Assembly (NCBI GenBank): GCA_018241685.1
Contig: JAFEDJ010000012.1
Coordinates: 1-64,000 of the forward strand
Direction of reading: 5' to 3'
DNA length: 64,000 nt
Source of the DNA: Pseudomonadota bacterium
GTDB lineage: Bacteria > Pseudomonadota > Gammaproteobacteria > Burkholderiales > Rhodocyclaceae
The notes beneath the pieces are model-generated. The model was not told the DNA's origin. It was given only the letters and a program-made list of their open reading frames with translations, and did not search any database. A program made the position numbers and the translations under genes. Shown one piece after another: positions 51,661-60,469 of the stretch; position 1 is the stretch's first letter; every line of letters begins with the position of its first letter.

Positions 51661-51879
51661 GAAGGATTCCTGGCGTGTCTTGTTGGTCGTTTTGAGGAAC
51701 GGATCGCCCCGTGCTGCGGGGCTATGGTCATGCAGAGCCGCGCGCCGGGGAGGGCTCCGGTGCGGCTCCCGCGTTGGAGCGCGCTCGTCCGCCGATGTTC
51801 CGTGAATTGCCGAAACACGGCCGGATATGCCGTCCGGTCACCGCGATGGCCGGCGGGCTTGCCGGCCGTGGGGCCACGT
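51661..51879. other. Intergenic, no gene seen
   Basis: 219 bp between the aldo/keto reductase start and the DUF2239 stop. Nothing recognisable was found. Confidence 0.5.
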
Positions 51880-52476
51880 TCAGGCCGTGTCGCCGAAGGC
51901 CAGGCGTCGGGCGTGGTCGCGCAGATCCGCTGGCCAGGTGTCGGTGCGCTGCTGGAAGGCCGGCTGGTCGTCTGCGAACAGGGCACGGGAGGCTTCTTCG
52001 AATCCGGGCAGGTCGCCGGCCAGCGCGGACATGAAGTGATAGGCGCGTTCCTGGGCCTGGCGGCGGTCGTTCTGTCCCGCGCTGGCCCGGCGTGCTTCGT
52101 CCACCAGCTTGCGCAGGGTGACCGAGGCGCCGCCGGGCTGGGTGGTCAGCCAGTCCCAGTGGCGGGGCAGCAGCGTGACCTCGCGGGCGATGACGCCCAG
52201 CCGGGGGCGGCCGCGGCCGCGGGCTTCGCTGGCGGGTTCGGCCTCGGTTACGGCGGGGGCGGTGCGCTGAGCCAGGCGGGCCAGCATGTCGGCGTCGCTG
52301 CCGCGGAAGTCGATGTCCACCAGGCGACCGGTGCTGTCATCGAAGGTGAGCACGGCGCCGCTCGTGGCGGCTTCAAGCGCCCGCTTGGCGGCCAGGGCGT
52401 TGTCCTGCAGGCTGCCGCCGGCGATGCGTCGCGGGCCGTCAAAGGTGGTGTAGGTCGTGGGGCTGGATAAGGACAT
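51880..52476 (-). CDS. DUF2239-family protein
   Basis: A 198-residue protein matching DUF2239 (TYTTFDGPRRIAGGSLQDNA; TFDDSTGRLVDIDFRG; EVTLLPRHWDWLTTQPGGAS). The N-terminal half resembles a small regulatory domain; the C-terminal half is helical. Function is unknown, though the family is widespread in proteobacteria. A large inverted repeat lies in its promoter region. Confidence 0.85.
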   Translation of the reverse strand: MSLSSPTTYTTFDGPRRIAGGSLQDNALAAKRALEAATSGAVLTFDDSTGRLVDIDFRGSDADMLARLAQRTAPAVTEAEPASEARGRGRPRLGVIAREVTLLPRHWDWLTTQPGGASVTLRKLVDEARRASAGQNDRRQAQERAYHFMSALAGDLPGFEEASRALFADDQPAFQQRTDTWPADLRDHARRLAFGDTA

Positions 52477-52510
52477 GGTCGGGCTGGATGAGTTGATCTG
52501 CCTTTAATAT

Positions 52511-52548
52511 TACCCGGATTAAAATAAATTGCAAATAAAATCCGGGTA
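52511..52548. promoter_or_regulatory. Inverted repeat operator upstream of the DUF2239 gene
   Basis: TACCCGGATT (52511-52520) and AATCCGGGTA (52539-52548) form perfect 10-bp arms around an 18-bp AT-rich centre, 34 bp before the start codon. The arms are GC-containing islands in otherwise AT-rich DNA. Confidence 0.6.
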
Positions 52549-52607
52549 TAAATAAACGACATCGCCCATCCCACTATTGGCCATGTGCTTGGCGGCCTGT
52601 CGGCAGG

Positions 52608-53321
52608 CTAGGTATCGCGGGCAGGGGCCTCCGCGACGAAGCGATAACCGACCCCCGGTTCAGTGACGATGTGGTCCGGGTCCGTGGGATCGTCTTCGAT
52701 CTTCTTGCGCAGATGCCCCATGTAGACCCGCACGTAGTGGGCGTCTTCCGTATGGGACGGGCCCCATACGGCTTTCAGCAACTGCCGGTGGGTCAGCACG
52801 CAGTCCGGGTTGGACACCACGTAGGCGAGGAGGCGGAATTCGATCGGGGTCAGGTGCACCGGAACGCCGTTCTTCTCGACGAGGCGCTTGCCCAGATCGA
52901 TCTTGACCGTCCCGAAGCTCACCGAGCTCTGCCCGCTGCCACCCGATTTGTAGCGCCGCCGCAGGTGGGCGCGCACGCGGGCCAGCAGTTCGGCGGCACC
53001 GAAGGGCTTGGTCAGGTAATCGTCGGCCCCGGCGTCGAGGGCGGCGACCTTCTCGGTCTCGGCCGTTCGGGCCGACAGCACGATGATTGGGATCTCCGAC
53101 CAGGTGCGCAGCTCACGGATCAGCTCGATGCCATCCCCGTCCGGCAGGCCCAGGTCGAGGATCAGCAGGTCCGGCTTGCGGGTGCCGGCTTCGATGAGGC
53201 CGCGTTTGACGCCGTCGGCTTCATGGACTTCGCAGCCTTCGGTCTCCAGGGCCAGGCGCACGAAGCGGCGCAGCTGGGCTTCGTCTTCGACGACGATGAC
53301 GCGGGGGCTCGGCTCGGGCAT
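52608..53321 (-). CDS. kdpE: Response regulator KdpE
   Basis: A 237-residue OmpR-family regulator. The receiver (VIVVEDEAQLRRFVRLALET) has acidic residues in DE and phospho-Asp in LLILDLGLPDGDG, and Lys in YLTKPFG. The C-terminal winged helix has HLTPIEFRLLAYVV and YVRVYMGHLRKKIE. It activates kdp in response to KdpD. The start at 53321 follows GGAAG; an ATG at 53342 is the alternative. It lies downstream of kdpD in the same transcript. Confidence 0.95.
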   Translation of the reverse strand: MPEPSPRVIVVEDEAQLRRFVRLALETEGCEVHEADGVKRGLIEAGTRKPDLLILDLGLPDGDGIELIRELRTWSEIPIIVLSARTAETEKVAALDAGADDYLTKPFGAAELLARVRAHLRRRYKSGGSGQSSVSFGTVKIDLGKRLVEKNGVPVHLTPIEFRLLAYVVSNPDCVLTHRQLLKAVWGPSHTEDAHYVRVYMGHLRKKIEDDPTDPDHIVTEPGVGYRFVAEAPARDT

Positions 53322-53341
53322 GGGGTCTTCCTTTCGTTGCA

Positions 53342-56050
53342 TCAGGGGGCGCGCTCGTCCTCGTCCTCGACGAGGGCCGGCGGCGTGCCGATGGGCAGCG
53401 TGAATACGAAGCAGGCGCCGCCCTGGCTGCTCCGGCGGGCGTGCATGCCGCCGCCGTGGGCCTCGACGATGGCTCGGCAGATGGCCAGGCCGAGGCCGAC
53501 GCCCGGCGTGCTGCCTTCCTGCTCGCCGCGCTCGAATTTCTTGAACAGGTTTTCCTCGCGTCCGGCGGGCAGGCCAGGACCGTCGTCTTCGACGCGGATC
53601 TCCATGTGCTGCGCCGTTTCGTGGGCACGGATCCAGATGTGGCTGCCGGCCGGCGTGTACTTGGCGGCGTTCTCGAGCAGATTGCAGAACACCCGCTGCA
53701 TCAGCACCGAATCCACCTCCACGAGGGGCAGATCCTCGTCCAGCTCGACCCGCACCTGGTGGCCGGCGAGGATCGGGCGCAGGCTTTTGAGGGCGCTGCC
53801 GACGACCTCCTCGAGCGGCTGCCACTGGCGGTTGAGCTGGATGCGGCCGGCCTGCAGGCGCGCCATGTCGAGCAGGTTGTCCACCTGGGCGTTGATGCGC
53901 AGGGCCTGCTCGCGCAGCTGGCGGGAGATGCCGGCCTGGGCTGCGGTGGGCGGCGGCCGGGTCAGGAACATGGAGTCGGCCAGACCGATCAGCACGCTGA
54001 GGGGAGTGCGCAGGTCGTGGGAGATGGCCGACAGAAGGGAGTTGCGCAGCCTTTCGGATTCCATCTGAACGGTGGTGTGCTGGGCGACATCCACGTAATG
54101 GACGCGCTCCAGCGCGATGGCGATGAGGGATGCGAAGGTGTCCAGCAGGCGGCGTTGCTCGGGCTCCAGCAGGCGGCCCGGGTCGCGCAGTTCGAGGGCC
54201 AGTACGCCGCGCAGGCGCATCGGTGCCTTGAGGGGCAGGTAGAGCAGGGGGCTGGCGGGCAGGGTGTCGGTGCCCTGGCCGGCTGCCTCTGCGTGGTCGA
54301 AGGCCCACTGGGCGACGCCGGGGTCGATCTCGGGCAGGCCGGCTGACGCGAACAGCGGAGCGGTCAGGCGGTCTTCTTCGTCGGCGAGCACGAAGGCGGC
54401 GCGGGCATTCATTTCGGCTGCCAGGAAGCGCTCGCCGATCTCGGCGATCTGCTCGGGCAGCAGCGCGCCGGACAGGTCGCGGGACATCTCGTAGAGGGCC
54501 CGCATGCGGTTCTCGCGGCTGCCGGCCACGTGGGCCTGATGCTTGTAGCCGGCGGTGAGCTGGCCGATCACCAGACCGACCACCAGCATCACGGCGAAGG
54601 TCATCAGGTACTGGACGTCGCTGACCGCGAAGGACAGGCGCGGCGGGACGAAGAAGAAGTCGAAGATCGCCACGCTGAGGAAGGACGCCAGCACGGCCGG
54701 TCCGCGCCCCAGGCGGACGGCCACCAGCACCACCGCCAGCAGGAAGACCATCACGATGTTGGCCAGGTCCACCAGGGCATGGAGCGGCATCGCGATGAGG
54801 CCGGCGAGGCTGCAGGCCGCGGCGCTCAGCGCGTAGGCACGCCATGTCGTGCCGCCGGGGACTGCCACGGTTGGAGGCTCGGCGTCGGGAAGCGTGTGTT
54901 CGGTGCGGGCCACCTGGATCACGTCCAGGTCGGGGGCGAGGCGGCCGATGCGTTCGGCGATGCCGCGCTCCCAGAAGCGCCAGCGCCGTGGCGCGCCTTG
55001 GCCGACCATCAGGCGGGAGAGGTTGTGGGTGCGGGCATAGCGCACGGCTTCCGTCTCCACCTGGGCGCCGGCGAGGGTGGCCGTGGCGGCACCCAGGTCC
55101 TGGGCAAGCCTCAGGGTCTTCAGTGTCCGGTCACGGGCGGCGGCGGGCAGGCGCTGGCGCTCTGGTGTCTCGATGTATACCGCGTGCCACGGGGCTTCGA
55201 GGCGCCCGGCGAGGCGGGCTGCGCTGCGCACGATCTTCTCGCCGCCAGCTTCAGGACCGATGCAGGCGAGCAGGGCGTCCTGGGTCTGCCAGACCGGCGA
55301 CACGAACTTGTCGCGGCGGTACTGCTGGACGTCCTCGTCCACGCGGTCGGCGGTGCGGCGCAGGGCCAGTTCGCGCAGTGCCAGCAGGTTGCCCTTGCGG
55401 AAGAAGTTGCGGATCGCCCGTTCCGCCTGGTTGGGCAGGTACACCTTGCCATCCCGCAGGCGTTGCAGCAGCTCGTCCGGAGGCAGATCCACCAGCACGA
55501 CCTCGTCGGCCTCGTCGAAAACCCGGTCGGGCACTGTCTCCCACACGCGGATTCCGGTGATGCCGCTGACCACGTCGTTGAGGCTCTCCAGGTGCTGGAC
55601 GTTCACCGTCGAATACACGTCGATGCCGGCTGCCAGCAACTCCTCCACGTCCTGCCAGCGCTTGGGATGGCGGGAGCCGGCCACGTTGGTGTGGGCCAGC
55701 TCGTCCACCAGGATCAGGGCGGGCTTGCGCTCCAGCGCCCGGTCCAGGTCGAACTCGGGCAGCACCCGCTCCCGGTAGGGTATCTGGCGAGGCGGAATGC
55801 GGACGATGCCGTCGGCCATCGCTTCGGTTTCCATGCGCCCGTGGGTTTCTACGACGCCGATCACCACGTCCACACCCTGGATGAGCTGCTGGCGTGCGGC
55901 GGCCAGCATCGCGCAGGTCTTGCCGACCCCGGCGCTGGCGCCGAAGAAGATCTTCAGGCGGCCCCGCCGGGCACGGGCCTCGTCGGCCTGCAGGCGGGCC
56001 AGCAGGGCGTCCGGGTCCGGGCGGTCGGTAGGGGCGTCGGGGCCGGGCAT
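53342..56050 (-). CDS. kdpD: Sensor histidine kinase KdpD
   Basis: A 902-residue kinase. The N-terminal KdpD domain has Walker A GASAGVGKTCAML and DELAHTNVAGSRHPKRWQDV. A USP-like domain and four transmembrane segments around residues ~395-490 follow (LIAMPLHALVDLANIVMVFL). Then come a GAF-like linker, the H-box AISHDLRTPLSVLI and the ATPase motifs (LENAAKYTPAG; DDGPGLPAG; GVGLGLAICRAIVEAHGG). It senses K+ limitation and signals to KdpE. The ATG at 56050 follows the CorA-like stop by 2 bp. Confidence 0.95.
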   Translation of the reverse strand: MPGPDAPTDRPDPDALLARLQADEARARRGRLKIFFGASAGVGKTCAMLAAARQQLIQGVDVVIGVVETHGRMETEAMADGIVRIPPRQIPYRERVLPEFDLDRALERKPALILVDELAHTNVAGSRHPKRWQDVEELLAAGIDVYSTVNVQHLESLNDVVSGITGIRVWETVPDRVFDEADEVVLVDLPPDELLQRLRDGKVYLPNQAERAIRNFFRKGNLLALRELALRRTADRVDEDVQQYRRDKFVSPVWQTQDALLACIGPEAGGEKIVRSAARLAGRLEAPWHAVYIETPERQRLPAAARDRTLKTLRLAQDLGAATATLAGAQVETEAVRYARTHNLSRLMVGQGAPRRWRFWERGIAERIGRLAPDLDVIQVARTEHTLPDAEPPTVAVPGGTTWRAYALSAAACSLAGLIAMPLHALVDLANIVMVFLLAVVLVAVRLGRGPAVLASFLSVAIFDFFFVPPRLSFAVSDVQYLMTFAVMLVVGLVIGQLTAGYKHQAHVAGSRENRMRALYEMSRDLSGALLPEQIAEIGERFLAAEMNARAAFVLADEEDRLTAPLFASAGLPEIDPGVAQWAFDHAEAAGQGTDTLPASPLLYLPLKAPMRLRGVLALELRDPGRLLEPEQRRLLDTFASLIAIALERVHYVDVAQHTTVQMESERLRNSLLSAISHDLRTPLSVLIGLADSMFLTRPPPTAAQAGISRQLREQALRINAQVDNLLDMARLQAGRIQLNRQWQPLEEVVGSALKSLRPILAGHQVRVELDEDLPLVEVDSVLMQRVFCNLLENAAKYTPAGSHIWIRAHETAQHMEIRVEDDGPGLPAGREENLFKKFERGEQEGSTPGVGLGLAICRAIVEAHGGGMHARRSSQGGACFVFTLPIGTPPALVEDEDERAP

Positions 56051-56052
56051 GC

Positions 56053-57687
56053 CTAGGGCTCCATCCGCTTGAAGACGCGGCCGAGGGCACTCCACTTGGC
56101 TTCGCGGGGAAGGCGCTCATCGGAGAGTGCCTCAAGGAAGTCCGACAGGCGCTTGGAGCGGGCTACCGCGAACAGCACCAGGGTCAGCGTGCTGGCGCTG
56201 ACTAGCCCCAGCTGGACCATTTTGTAGGTGCCCGGCACCTCGGGGAAGTTGAACAAATTCATGCCGAAGTAGCCGGTGACGACGGTGGCGATCAGGCCGA
56301 AGATGGTCACCACGGTCAGGCGCAGCACGGTGCCGGATTGGCGGCGCTGGCTGTCGCTATCGAGGTAGGCGCTCATCTCGCGCATCTGGTCCTTCACGTG
56401 GCCGAACAGCTCGTCGTTGCGCAGCAGGCGCGTGGTGCGCTGGAACAGGGCCTGAACGAGCCCCTGCTCGGAGACCTCGTGGAACCAGTAGCGGTGGGTG
56501 AAGCGCAGGAAGGCCTCGAAGGATTGGCGGATGCGGCGCTTGAAGCGGCGCACGGATTCGCTGTTGCGGATGTCGAGCTCGTTCACGGCGCTGGCCAGGC
56601 CGTCGGAAAAGGACAGCAGCGCGGCGCGGTGGAAGTGGGCGATGAGGAAGACCAGGAAGTACTGGTGGCGGAAGCGCGCCAGGAAACCGTGTTCGGGATC
56701 GCGGAAGTAGTCGGAGCCGGCTTCGCCCACCAGCACCAGCGCGTTGCCGGTGCAGATGAAGCGGCTGTTTGGGCCGTCGTCGGAATCGGTCCAGAAGCGG
56801 TCTTCGCAGTGCAGGCGCTCGAAGCGGATCACTGCCGGGTCCTTGGCCGGCACCGGGTCGCGGGACGGCAGGTTGGCCACGAAGCCGATGCGGATGAAGT
56901 CCTCGCGGCTGAGGCTGCGCGGCTCGTCGAGGGCCAGGTAGGCCATCATCGGCATGCGGTAGTACTCGAGCAGCCGGTAGCTCAGGTCGCCGTCGCCGCG
57001 CTCGGCGTCCTGCACCAGCGGGCGCAGCAGGCAGGCCCACAGGGCGCCAACGCAGGGCGTGCGGTGCTCGCAGACGAAGCGCAGGTAGCGCTCCCGCCTC
57101 TCTGAGTCGGAGGTGGCGAGCACGCGGCCATCCCGGTCGAGGAGTTCGGTGCGGTGGACGTTGTGCACGCCCTGGCCGCTGCTATCCCAGCCGGTCGGAT
57201 AGGCGCGCCCGAAGCGGTACAGCAGTTCCAGCGCGGTGGCCAGCGGCAGGTCGTCGGCGGCCACTTCCACGTTGAGCATCGCCACATCGAGATCGAGGAA
57301 AAGGTAGAGATCCACGTGGGCGATGCGCAGCGAGATGGGGGCGTCGCCGGGCCGCAGCACGACCTTCAGTCCGGCCACGTCGGTGCGCCGGTAGACCGCC
57401 ATCGGCGCCGAGCGGTTGGGCGGGCCGTCGCCGGTCGCCGAGCGCCCGTCTCCATACAGGAAGCGCTGGACGTAGGGCAGGAAGGCCACGAACTCCTTGT
57501 AGTGGCGCTCCTGAAAGTCGGCCGGGTCGGTGGTGAATTCGTCGTCCACCGGTGCCCAATGGCCGCTGCCGGTGATCCTCTCGTGGATGCGGGCCACGTT
57601 CTCCCCCGTGAAGCCCGGCTTGATCTGGACCGGCCAGACGAGCACGTCCCGGAAATGGCGGACCACGTGGTCCGGTTGCGAGAGCAT
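56053..57687 (-). CDS. CorA-like integral membrane protein
   Basis: A 544-residue protein whose C-terminus carries two membrane segments (VVTIFGLIATVVTGYFGMNL; GLVSASTLTLVLFAV) with a GMN motif, as in CorA-type Mg2+ channels. A long cytoplasmic region precedes it, of which about 200 residues are helical. The N-terminal ~350 residues do not look like ordinary CorA. It lies between kdpD and small unknown genes, in the middle of the kdp operon, so a role in ion balance is plausible. The start at 57687 is chosen over the longer frame, which runs into repeat-like DNA. Confidence 0.75.
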   Translation of the reverse strand: MLSQPDHVVRHFRDVLVWPVQIKPGFTGENVARIHERITGSGHWAPVDDEFTTDPADFQERHYKEFVAFLPYVQRFLYGDGRSATGDGPPNRSAPMAVYRRTDVAGLKVVLRPGDAPISLRIAHVDLYLFLDLDVAMLNVEVAADDLPLATALELLYRFGRAYPTGWDSSGQGVHNVHRTELLDRDGRVLATSDSERRERYLRFVCEHRTPCVGALWACLLRPLVQDAERGDGDLSYRLLEYYRMPMMAYLALDEPRSLSREDFIRIGFVANLPSRDPVPAKDPAVIRFERLHCEDRFWTDSDDGPNSRFICTGNALVLVGEAGSDYFRDPEHGFLARFRHQYFLVFLIAHFHRAALLSFSDGLASAVNELDIRNSESVRRFKRRIRQSFEAFLRFTHRYWFHEVSEQGLVQALFQRTTRLLRNDELFGHVKDQMREMSAYLDSDSQRRQSGTVLRLTVVTIFGLIATVVTGYFGMNLFNFPEVPGTYKMVQLGLVSASTLTLVLFAVARSKRLSDFLEALSDERLPREAKWSALGRVFKRMEP

Positions 57688-57709
57688 CGCGTCTCCTTTT
57701 ATAGGTCTT

Positions 57710-57766
57710 GTTCGTACGAACGGCGCGCCGGGGCGCGAGACCGCGATTCTCTTCCGTTCGACGAAC
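57710..57766. promoter_or_regulatory. Two related palindromes between kdp-locus genes
   Basis: GTTCGTACGAAC (57710-57721) and GTTCGACGAAC (57756-57766), sharing GTTCG/CGAAC arms, lie in the largest gap inside this part of the operon (57688-57772), ahead of the CorA-like gene. They could be an internal operator. Confidence 0.4.
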
Positions 57767-57772
57767 AACACG

Positions 57773-57979
57773 CTAGCCCTCGCTCACCTGATGGCGCTCG
57801 GACAGGCGTCGGCGCTCTGCGCTTTCAGCCATTTCGGCCAGGATGCGCCGCCGCACCTGTTGGCCGAATGCCGCCTTGCAGCTTGGCGAACAGGTCAGGT
57901 TGCGGCGATAGGCGAGAAGGTGCAGCACACTCGATACCACGTGGCGGGCACCGCAGACGGGGCAGACGTGCACCGGCAT
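57773..57979 (-). CDS. Small Cys/His zinc-binding protein
   Basis: A 68-residue protein (MPVHVCPVCGARHVVSSVLH, then CSPSC and a basic helical end). CPVC and CSPSC could form one zinc site, as in small regulatory zinc-knuckle proteins. It starts 3 bp after the preceding stop. No family is identified. Confidence 0.6.
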   Translation of the reverse strand: MPVHVCPVCGARHVVSSVLHLLAYRRNLTCSPSCKAAFGQQVRRRILAEMAESAERRRLSERHQVSEG

Positions 57980-57982
57980 GGC

Positions 57983-58279
57983 TCACAGGGCCCTTGAGGC
58001 GTACGAGGCCAGACGTGCCGGATGGGCTTCGGGCTCCGCATCGAGGATGTAAACGTTGCACTGGGCTGTCGGACTGATCGCCAGTGCGACGCCGATCGCA
58101 CCGTCTCCGGCGACGGCCAGGCGCATGGGGCATTCCTGTCCGGCAAGGAATACACGCAAGGTTTCGCGTCCCAGCGGCGAGCCCGGAAAGCCGATAATGT
58201 TGGTGGCATTGTCCGTGCCGCGGGTGGCGACTGCGTATGCGCGGTTCCTGACGACGATGCCGATGCACAGCTCATTCAT
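57983..58279 (-). CDS. Hypothetical protein in kdp locus
   Basis: A 98-residue beta-rich protein (MNELCIGIVVRNRAYAVATR; CPMRLAVAGDGAIGVALA). Start ATG 58279, overlapping the upstream gene by 8 bp. No family is recognised. The overlap suggests translational coupling with the amino-acid-kinase-like gene. Confidence 0.55.
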   Translation of the reverse strand: MNELCIGIVVRNRAYAVATRGTDNATNIIGFPGSPLGRETLRVFLAGQECPMRLAVAGDGAIGVALAISPTAQCNVYILDAEPEAHPARLASYASRAL

Positions 58280-59087
58280 GCTTATCTCCTTCGGTGACAG
58301 GGGCCAGGTAACGCTCGCTTTGGGAAAGAACGCCGGCTGCCGCATCGGGCAGGATCAGCGTGCCGCCGATGAATGGGGTCAGTAGTTCGACCAGAAGGGT
58401 TTCAGGGTGTCGGATATCGAGAAGATGGACGGCAGGGATGCCCGCCGCCAGTGCGTCGACGATGTGCGCGGGAATGGTGGCCAGCGATGCGGCGTCGGAA
58501 ACCGACAGGCGGTGCGCTGGGCTGCCTTTCCGATCGATCGGTGGAGGGTTGTCTCCCAGTACGATCAGCTTCTTGGCCTGCAAGTGCACGGCCAGAGCAG
58601 AGGCCAACCGGCTCCCGTCCGTGGGGCAAGCCAAACCATCGGGCGCAACGCCGATCGGACGGATGACGGGCAGTAGCCCGGCATCCAGATACAGGTCGAG
58701 CAGCGCATGGTTGACGGCACCGGCCTCCAGGCCGGCGTCGTGGCCAAGGGACAGCTTCGCAGGGTGTAGTCGCAGCATGCCGTCATCGACGCCGGACAGC
58801 CCGGCAGCCCGTGCGCCGTGCCGGTTCAGGAGCGCAACCAGCCGGGTATTGAGGGCACTGGAGCGATGCACGACGATGAGCCGGAGGCCGATCAGCTGGA
58901 GTAGCGCAAGGTGGCGGCCGAGGCTGTTCCAGGTGACCGGATCAAGAATGCTGCCGCAGGCGTAATCGACCACGAAGAGCTGGTTCCGGCAGGCATGGAT
59001 GTAGGGCAGCAGTTCGGCCAGCACCTGCGCACGTACGTCGTTTGCAGGTTCGGTCCGGCCTGTGGCCGGGATTGACTCGGTACGCAT
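58272..59087 (-). CDS. Amino-acid-kinase-fold protein (ArgB-like, possibly degenerate)
   Basis: A 271-residue protein resembling N-acetylglutamate kinase (LFVVDYACGSILDP near the N-terminus; LHPAKLSLGHDAGLEAGAVN; YLDAGLLPVIRPIGVAPDG; LHLQAKKLIVLGDNP-type segment). The usual catalytic start K.GG is altered, and the ATP-binding glycine-rich stretches are weak. It is not in an arginine operon. It may be a regulatory relative in the kdp locus, between the EIIA-like and small genes. Confidence 0.6.
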   Translation of the reverse strand: MRTESIPATGRTEPANDVRAQVLAELLPYIHACRNQLFVVDYACGSILDPVTWNSLGRHLALLQLIGLRLIVVHRSSALNTRLVALLNRHGARAAGLSGVDDGMLRLHPAKLSLGHDAGLEAGAVNHALLDLYLDAGLLPVIRPIGVAPDGLACPTDGSRLASALAVHLQAKKLIVLGDNPPPIDRKGSPAHRLSVSDAASLATIPAHIVDALAAGIPAVHLLDIRHPETLLVELLTPFIGGTLILPDAAAGVLSQSERYLAPVTEGDKHE

Positions 59088-59093
59088 TACGGA

Positions 59094-59558
59094 TCAGGCC
59101 GCGGTGGGCTGCCAGGAGCGGAACAGGGACCTGATTTCGTGCGGGTCGGTGCAGGCATGCAGGGCTTCGCGGAAACGCGGGTCGGTGAACAGGCCGGAGA
59201 TGCCGGCGAGGATGCCCAGGTGCTCTTCGGTGGCCCGTTCCGGCACCAGCAGCACGACGAAATCCGTCACAGGCTTGCCGTCCGGCGCGTTGAAGGGCAG
59301 CGGCCGTCGTGGTCGGGCGTAGGCAGCATGGGTCTGGCGCAACCCGGCCAGCCGGCCGTGGGGAATCGCCACGCCCTGGCCGAGCGCGGTGGAGCCCAGC
59401 GCTTCGCGCTGGCCGAGGACTTCGGCCACAGGTACGCGCGCGAGCCCGTGCCAGCGTTGCATGTTCCGGCCGATGGCATCGAACAGCGCGGCGGGGTTGG
59501 TGACGTCCAGATCGAGCAGGATGTCTTCCGGAAGCAGGATGTCGGCGAGAGAGAGCAT
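59094..59558 (-). CDS. PtsN-like nitrogen-PTS EIIA protein
   Basis: A 154-residue PTS_EIIA_2 domain protein. The phosphorylatable His is in GVAIPHGRLAGL, with FDAIGRNMQR and the closing GILAGISGLFTDP helix. Start ATG 59558 with GAAGGA upstream. In E. coli the free EIIA(Ntr) binds KdpD and the K+ channel regulator TrkA. A copy inside the kdp operon therefore suggests direct coupling of K+ uptake to PTS(Ntr) status. It is not the usual ptsN, which sits by rpoN. Confidence 0.85.
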   Translation of the reverse strand: MLSLADILLPEDILLDLDVTNPAALFDAIGRNMQRWHGLARVPVAEVLGQREALGSTALGQGVAIPHGRLAGLRQTHAAYARPRRPLPFNAPDGKPVTDFVVLLVPERATEEHLGILAGISGLFTDPRFREALHACTDPHEIRSLFRSWQPTAA

Positions 59559-59581
59559 GATCGTCAGTTCCTTCTGTCCGT

Positions 59582-60454
59582 TCAGAAGCTGCGGGTCACG
59601 GACAGCACCCCGATGCCGCGGCCGGCATCGCGGCTGCGCGAACCGCTGGCGGAGCCGTCGCTGGCCAGGCTGCTGCTGAAGCAATAGAACTCGCCGTTGC
59701 CGCAGCGCCCCTCGGCAGTGGTGCCCACATAAGCGGCGCCGACAATCCAGCCGGCGAGATCCTTGGTGATGCCGAGCCGCCAGTCGGTGTAACCGCCGTC
59801 ATAGTGCGAGCCGTCTGTGTTTGTGTAAGCGAAGCCGCGCATGAAGAGGCGCCCGACGTGGGCGCCGAGCGTGTAGCCCCCGCCCAGGTCATGGGACGCC
59901 GACAGGTCCAGGTAGCCCGTGCCACGGGTGCCGGGCATGGCGAAATAATCGGTGAGCGTGTGGGAGTACTTCAGCGTAAGGAACTGCCAGCTGCCGGCAA
60001 CGTAGACCTCTCCGTTGTCTACGTTGCCGTTGGCTGTGCTGCTGGGATGCCGTTGGTTCACGCCGGCGAAGGCATGGTCGAGGCGCGAGCCGGGGTAGTA
60101 GTAATACAGGCCGCCCACGTCCACGCCGAAGTCGCCGAGGGTGGTCTTGTAGCCGCCGTAGAAATCCATCTCGAGGCTGCCTTCGGGATAGCCGGCGCCG
60201 CTGCTGACGTTGGAGTTCCAGTTGCCGGCGTAGAAGCCGGATGGGTGGGCGTAGTCGAAGCCGCCCTGGACCGCCGGGCGTCCGAAGGTTTGATCGAGGC
60301 CGCGGAAACGGTAGCTGGAGACGAGCCCGATGTTGGCGGTGAGCGGCGCTGCGGTGCTTGTGGCTGCGTCCGGTTCAGCGTGGGCGGCGAGCGGGCAGGT
60401 CGCGATGAAGAGCGCGGCGGCGGTGGCAATACGTGTTCTGGCTTGCAGGGACAT
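59582..60454 (-). CDS. TorF-family putative porin
   Basis: A 290-residue outer-membrane beta-barrel protein with a signal peptide (ATAAALFIATCPLAAHAE). The TIGR02001/TorF pattern is present (NIGLVSSYRFRGLDQTFGRP; VQGGFDYAHPSGFYAGNWNS), with C-terminal Phe in SVTRSF. It is placed between kdpC and the EIIA-like gene. Its solute is unknown. Occurrence in a K+ uptake operon may support outer-membrane cation permeation, but this is inference. Confidence 0.85.
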   Translation of the reverse strand: MSLQARTRIATAAALFIATCPLAAHAEPDAATSTAAPLTANIGLVSSYRFRGLDQTFGRPAVQGGFDYAHPSGFYAGNWNSNVSSGAGYPEGSLEMDFYGGYKTTLGDFGVDVGGLYYYYPGSRLDHAFAGVNQRHPSSTANGNVDNGEVYVAGSWQFLTLKYSHTLTDYFAMPGTRGTGYLDLSASHDLGGGYTLGAHVGRLFMRGFAYTNTDGSHYDGGYTDWRLGITKDLAGWIVGAAYVGTTAEGRCGNGEFYCFSSSLASDGSASGSRSRDAGRGIGVLSVTRSF

Positions 60455-60469
60455 GGTCGAGGCTTTCTG

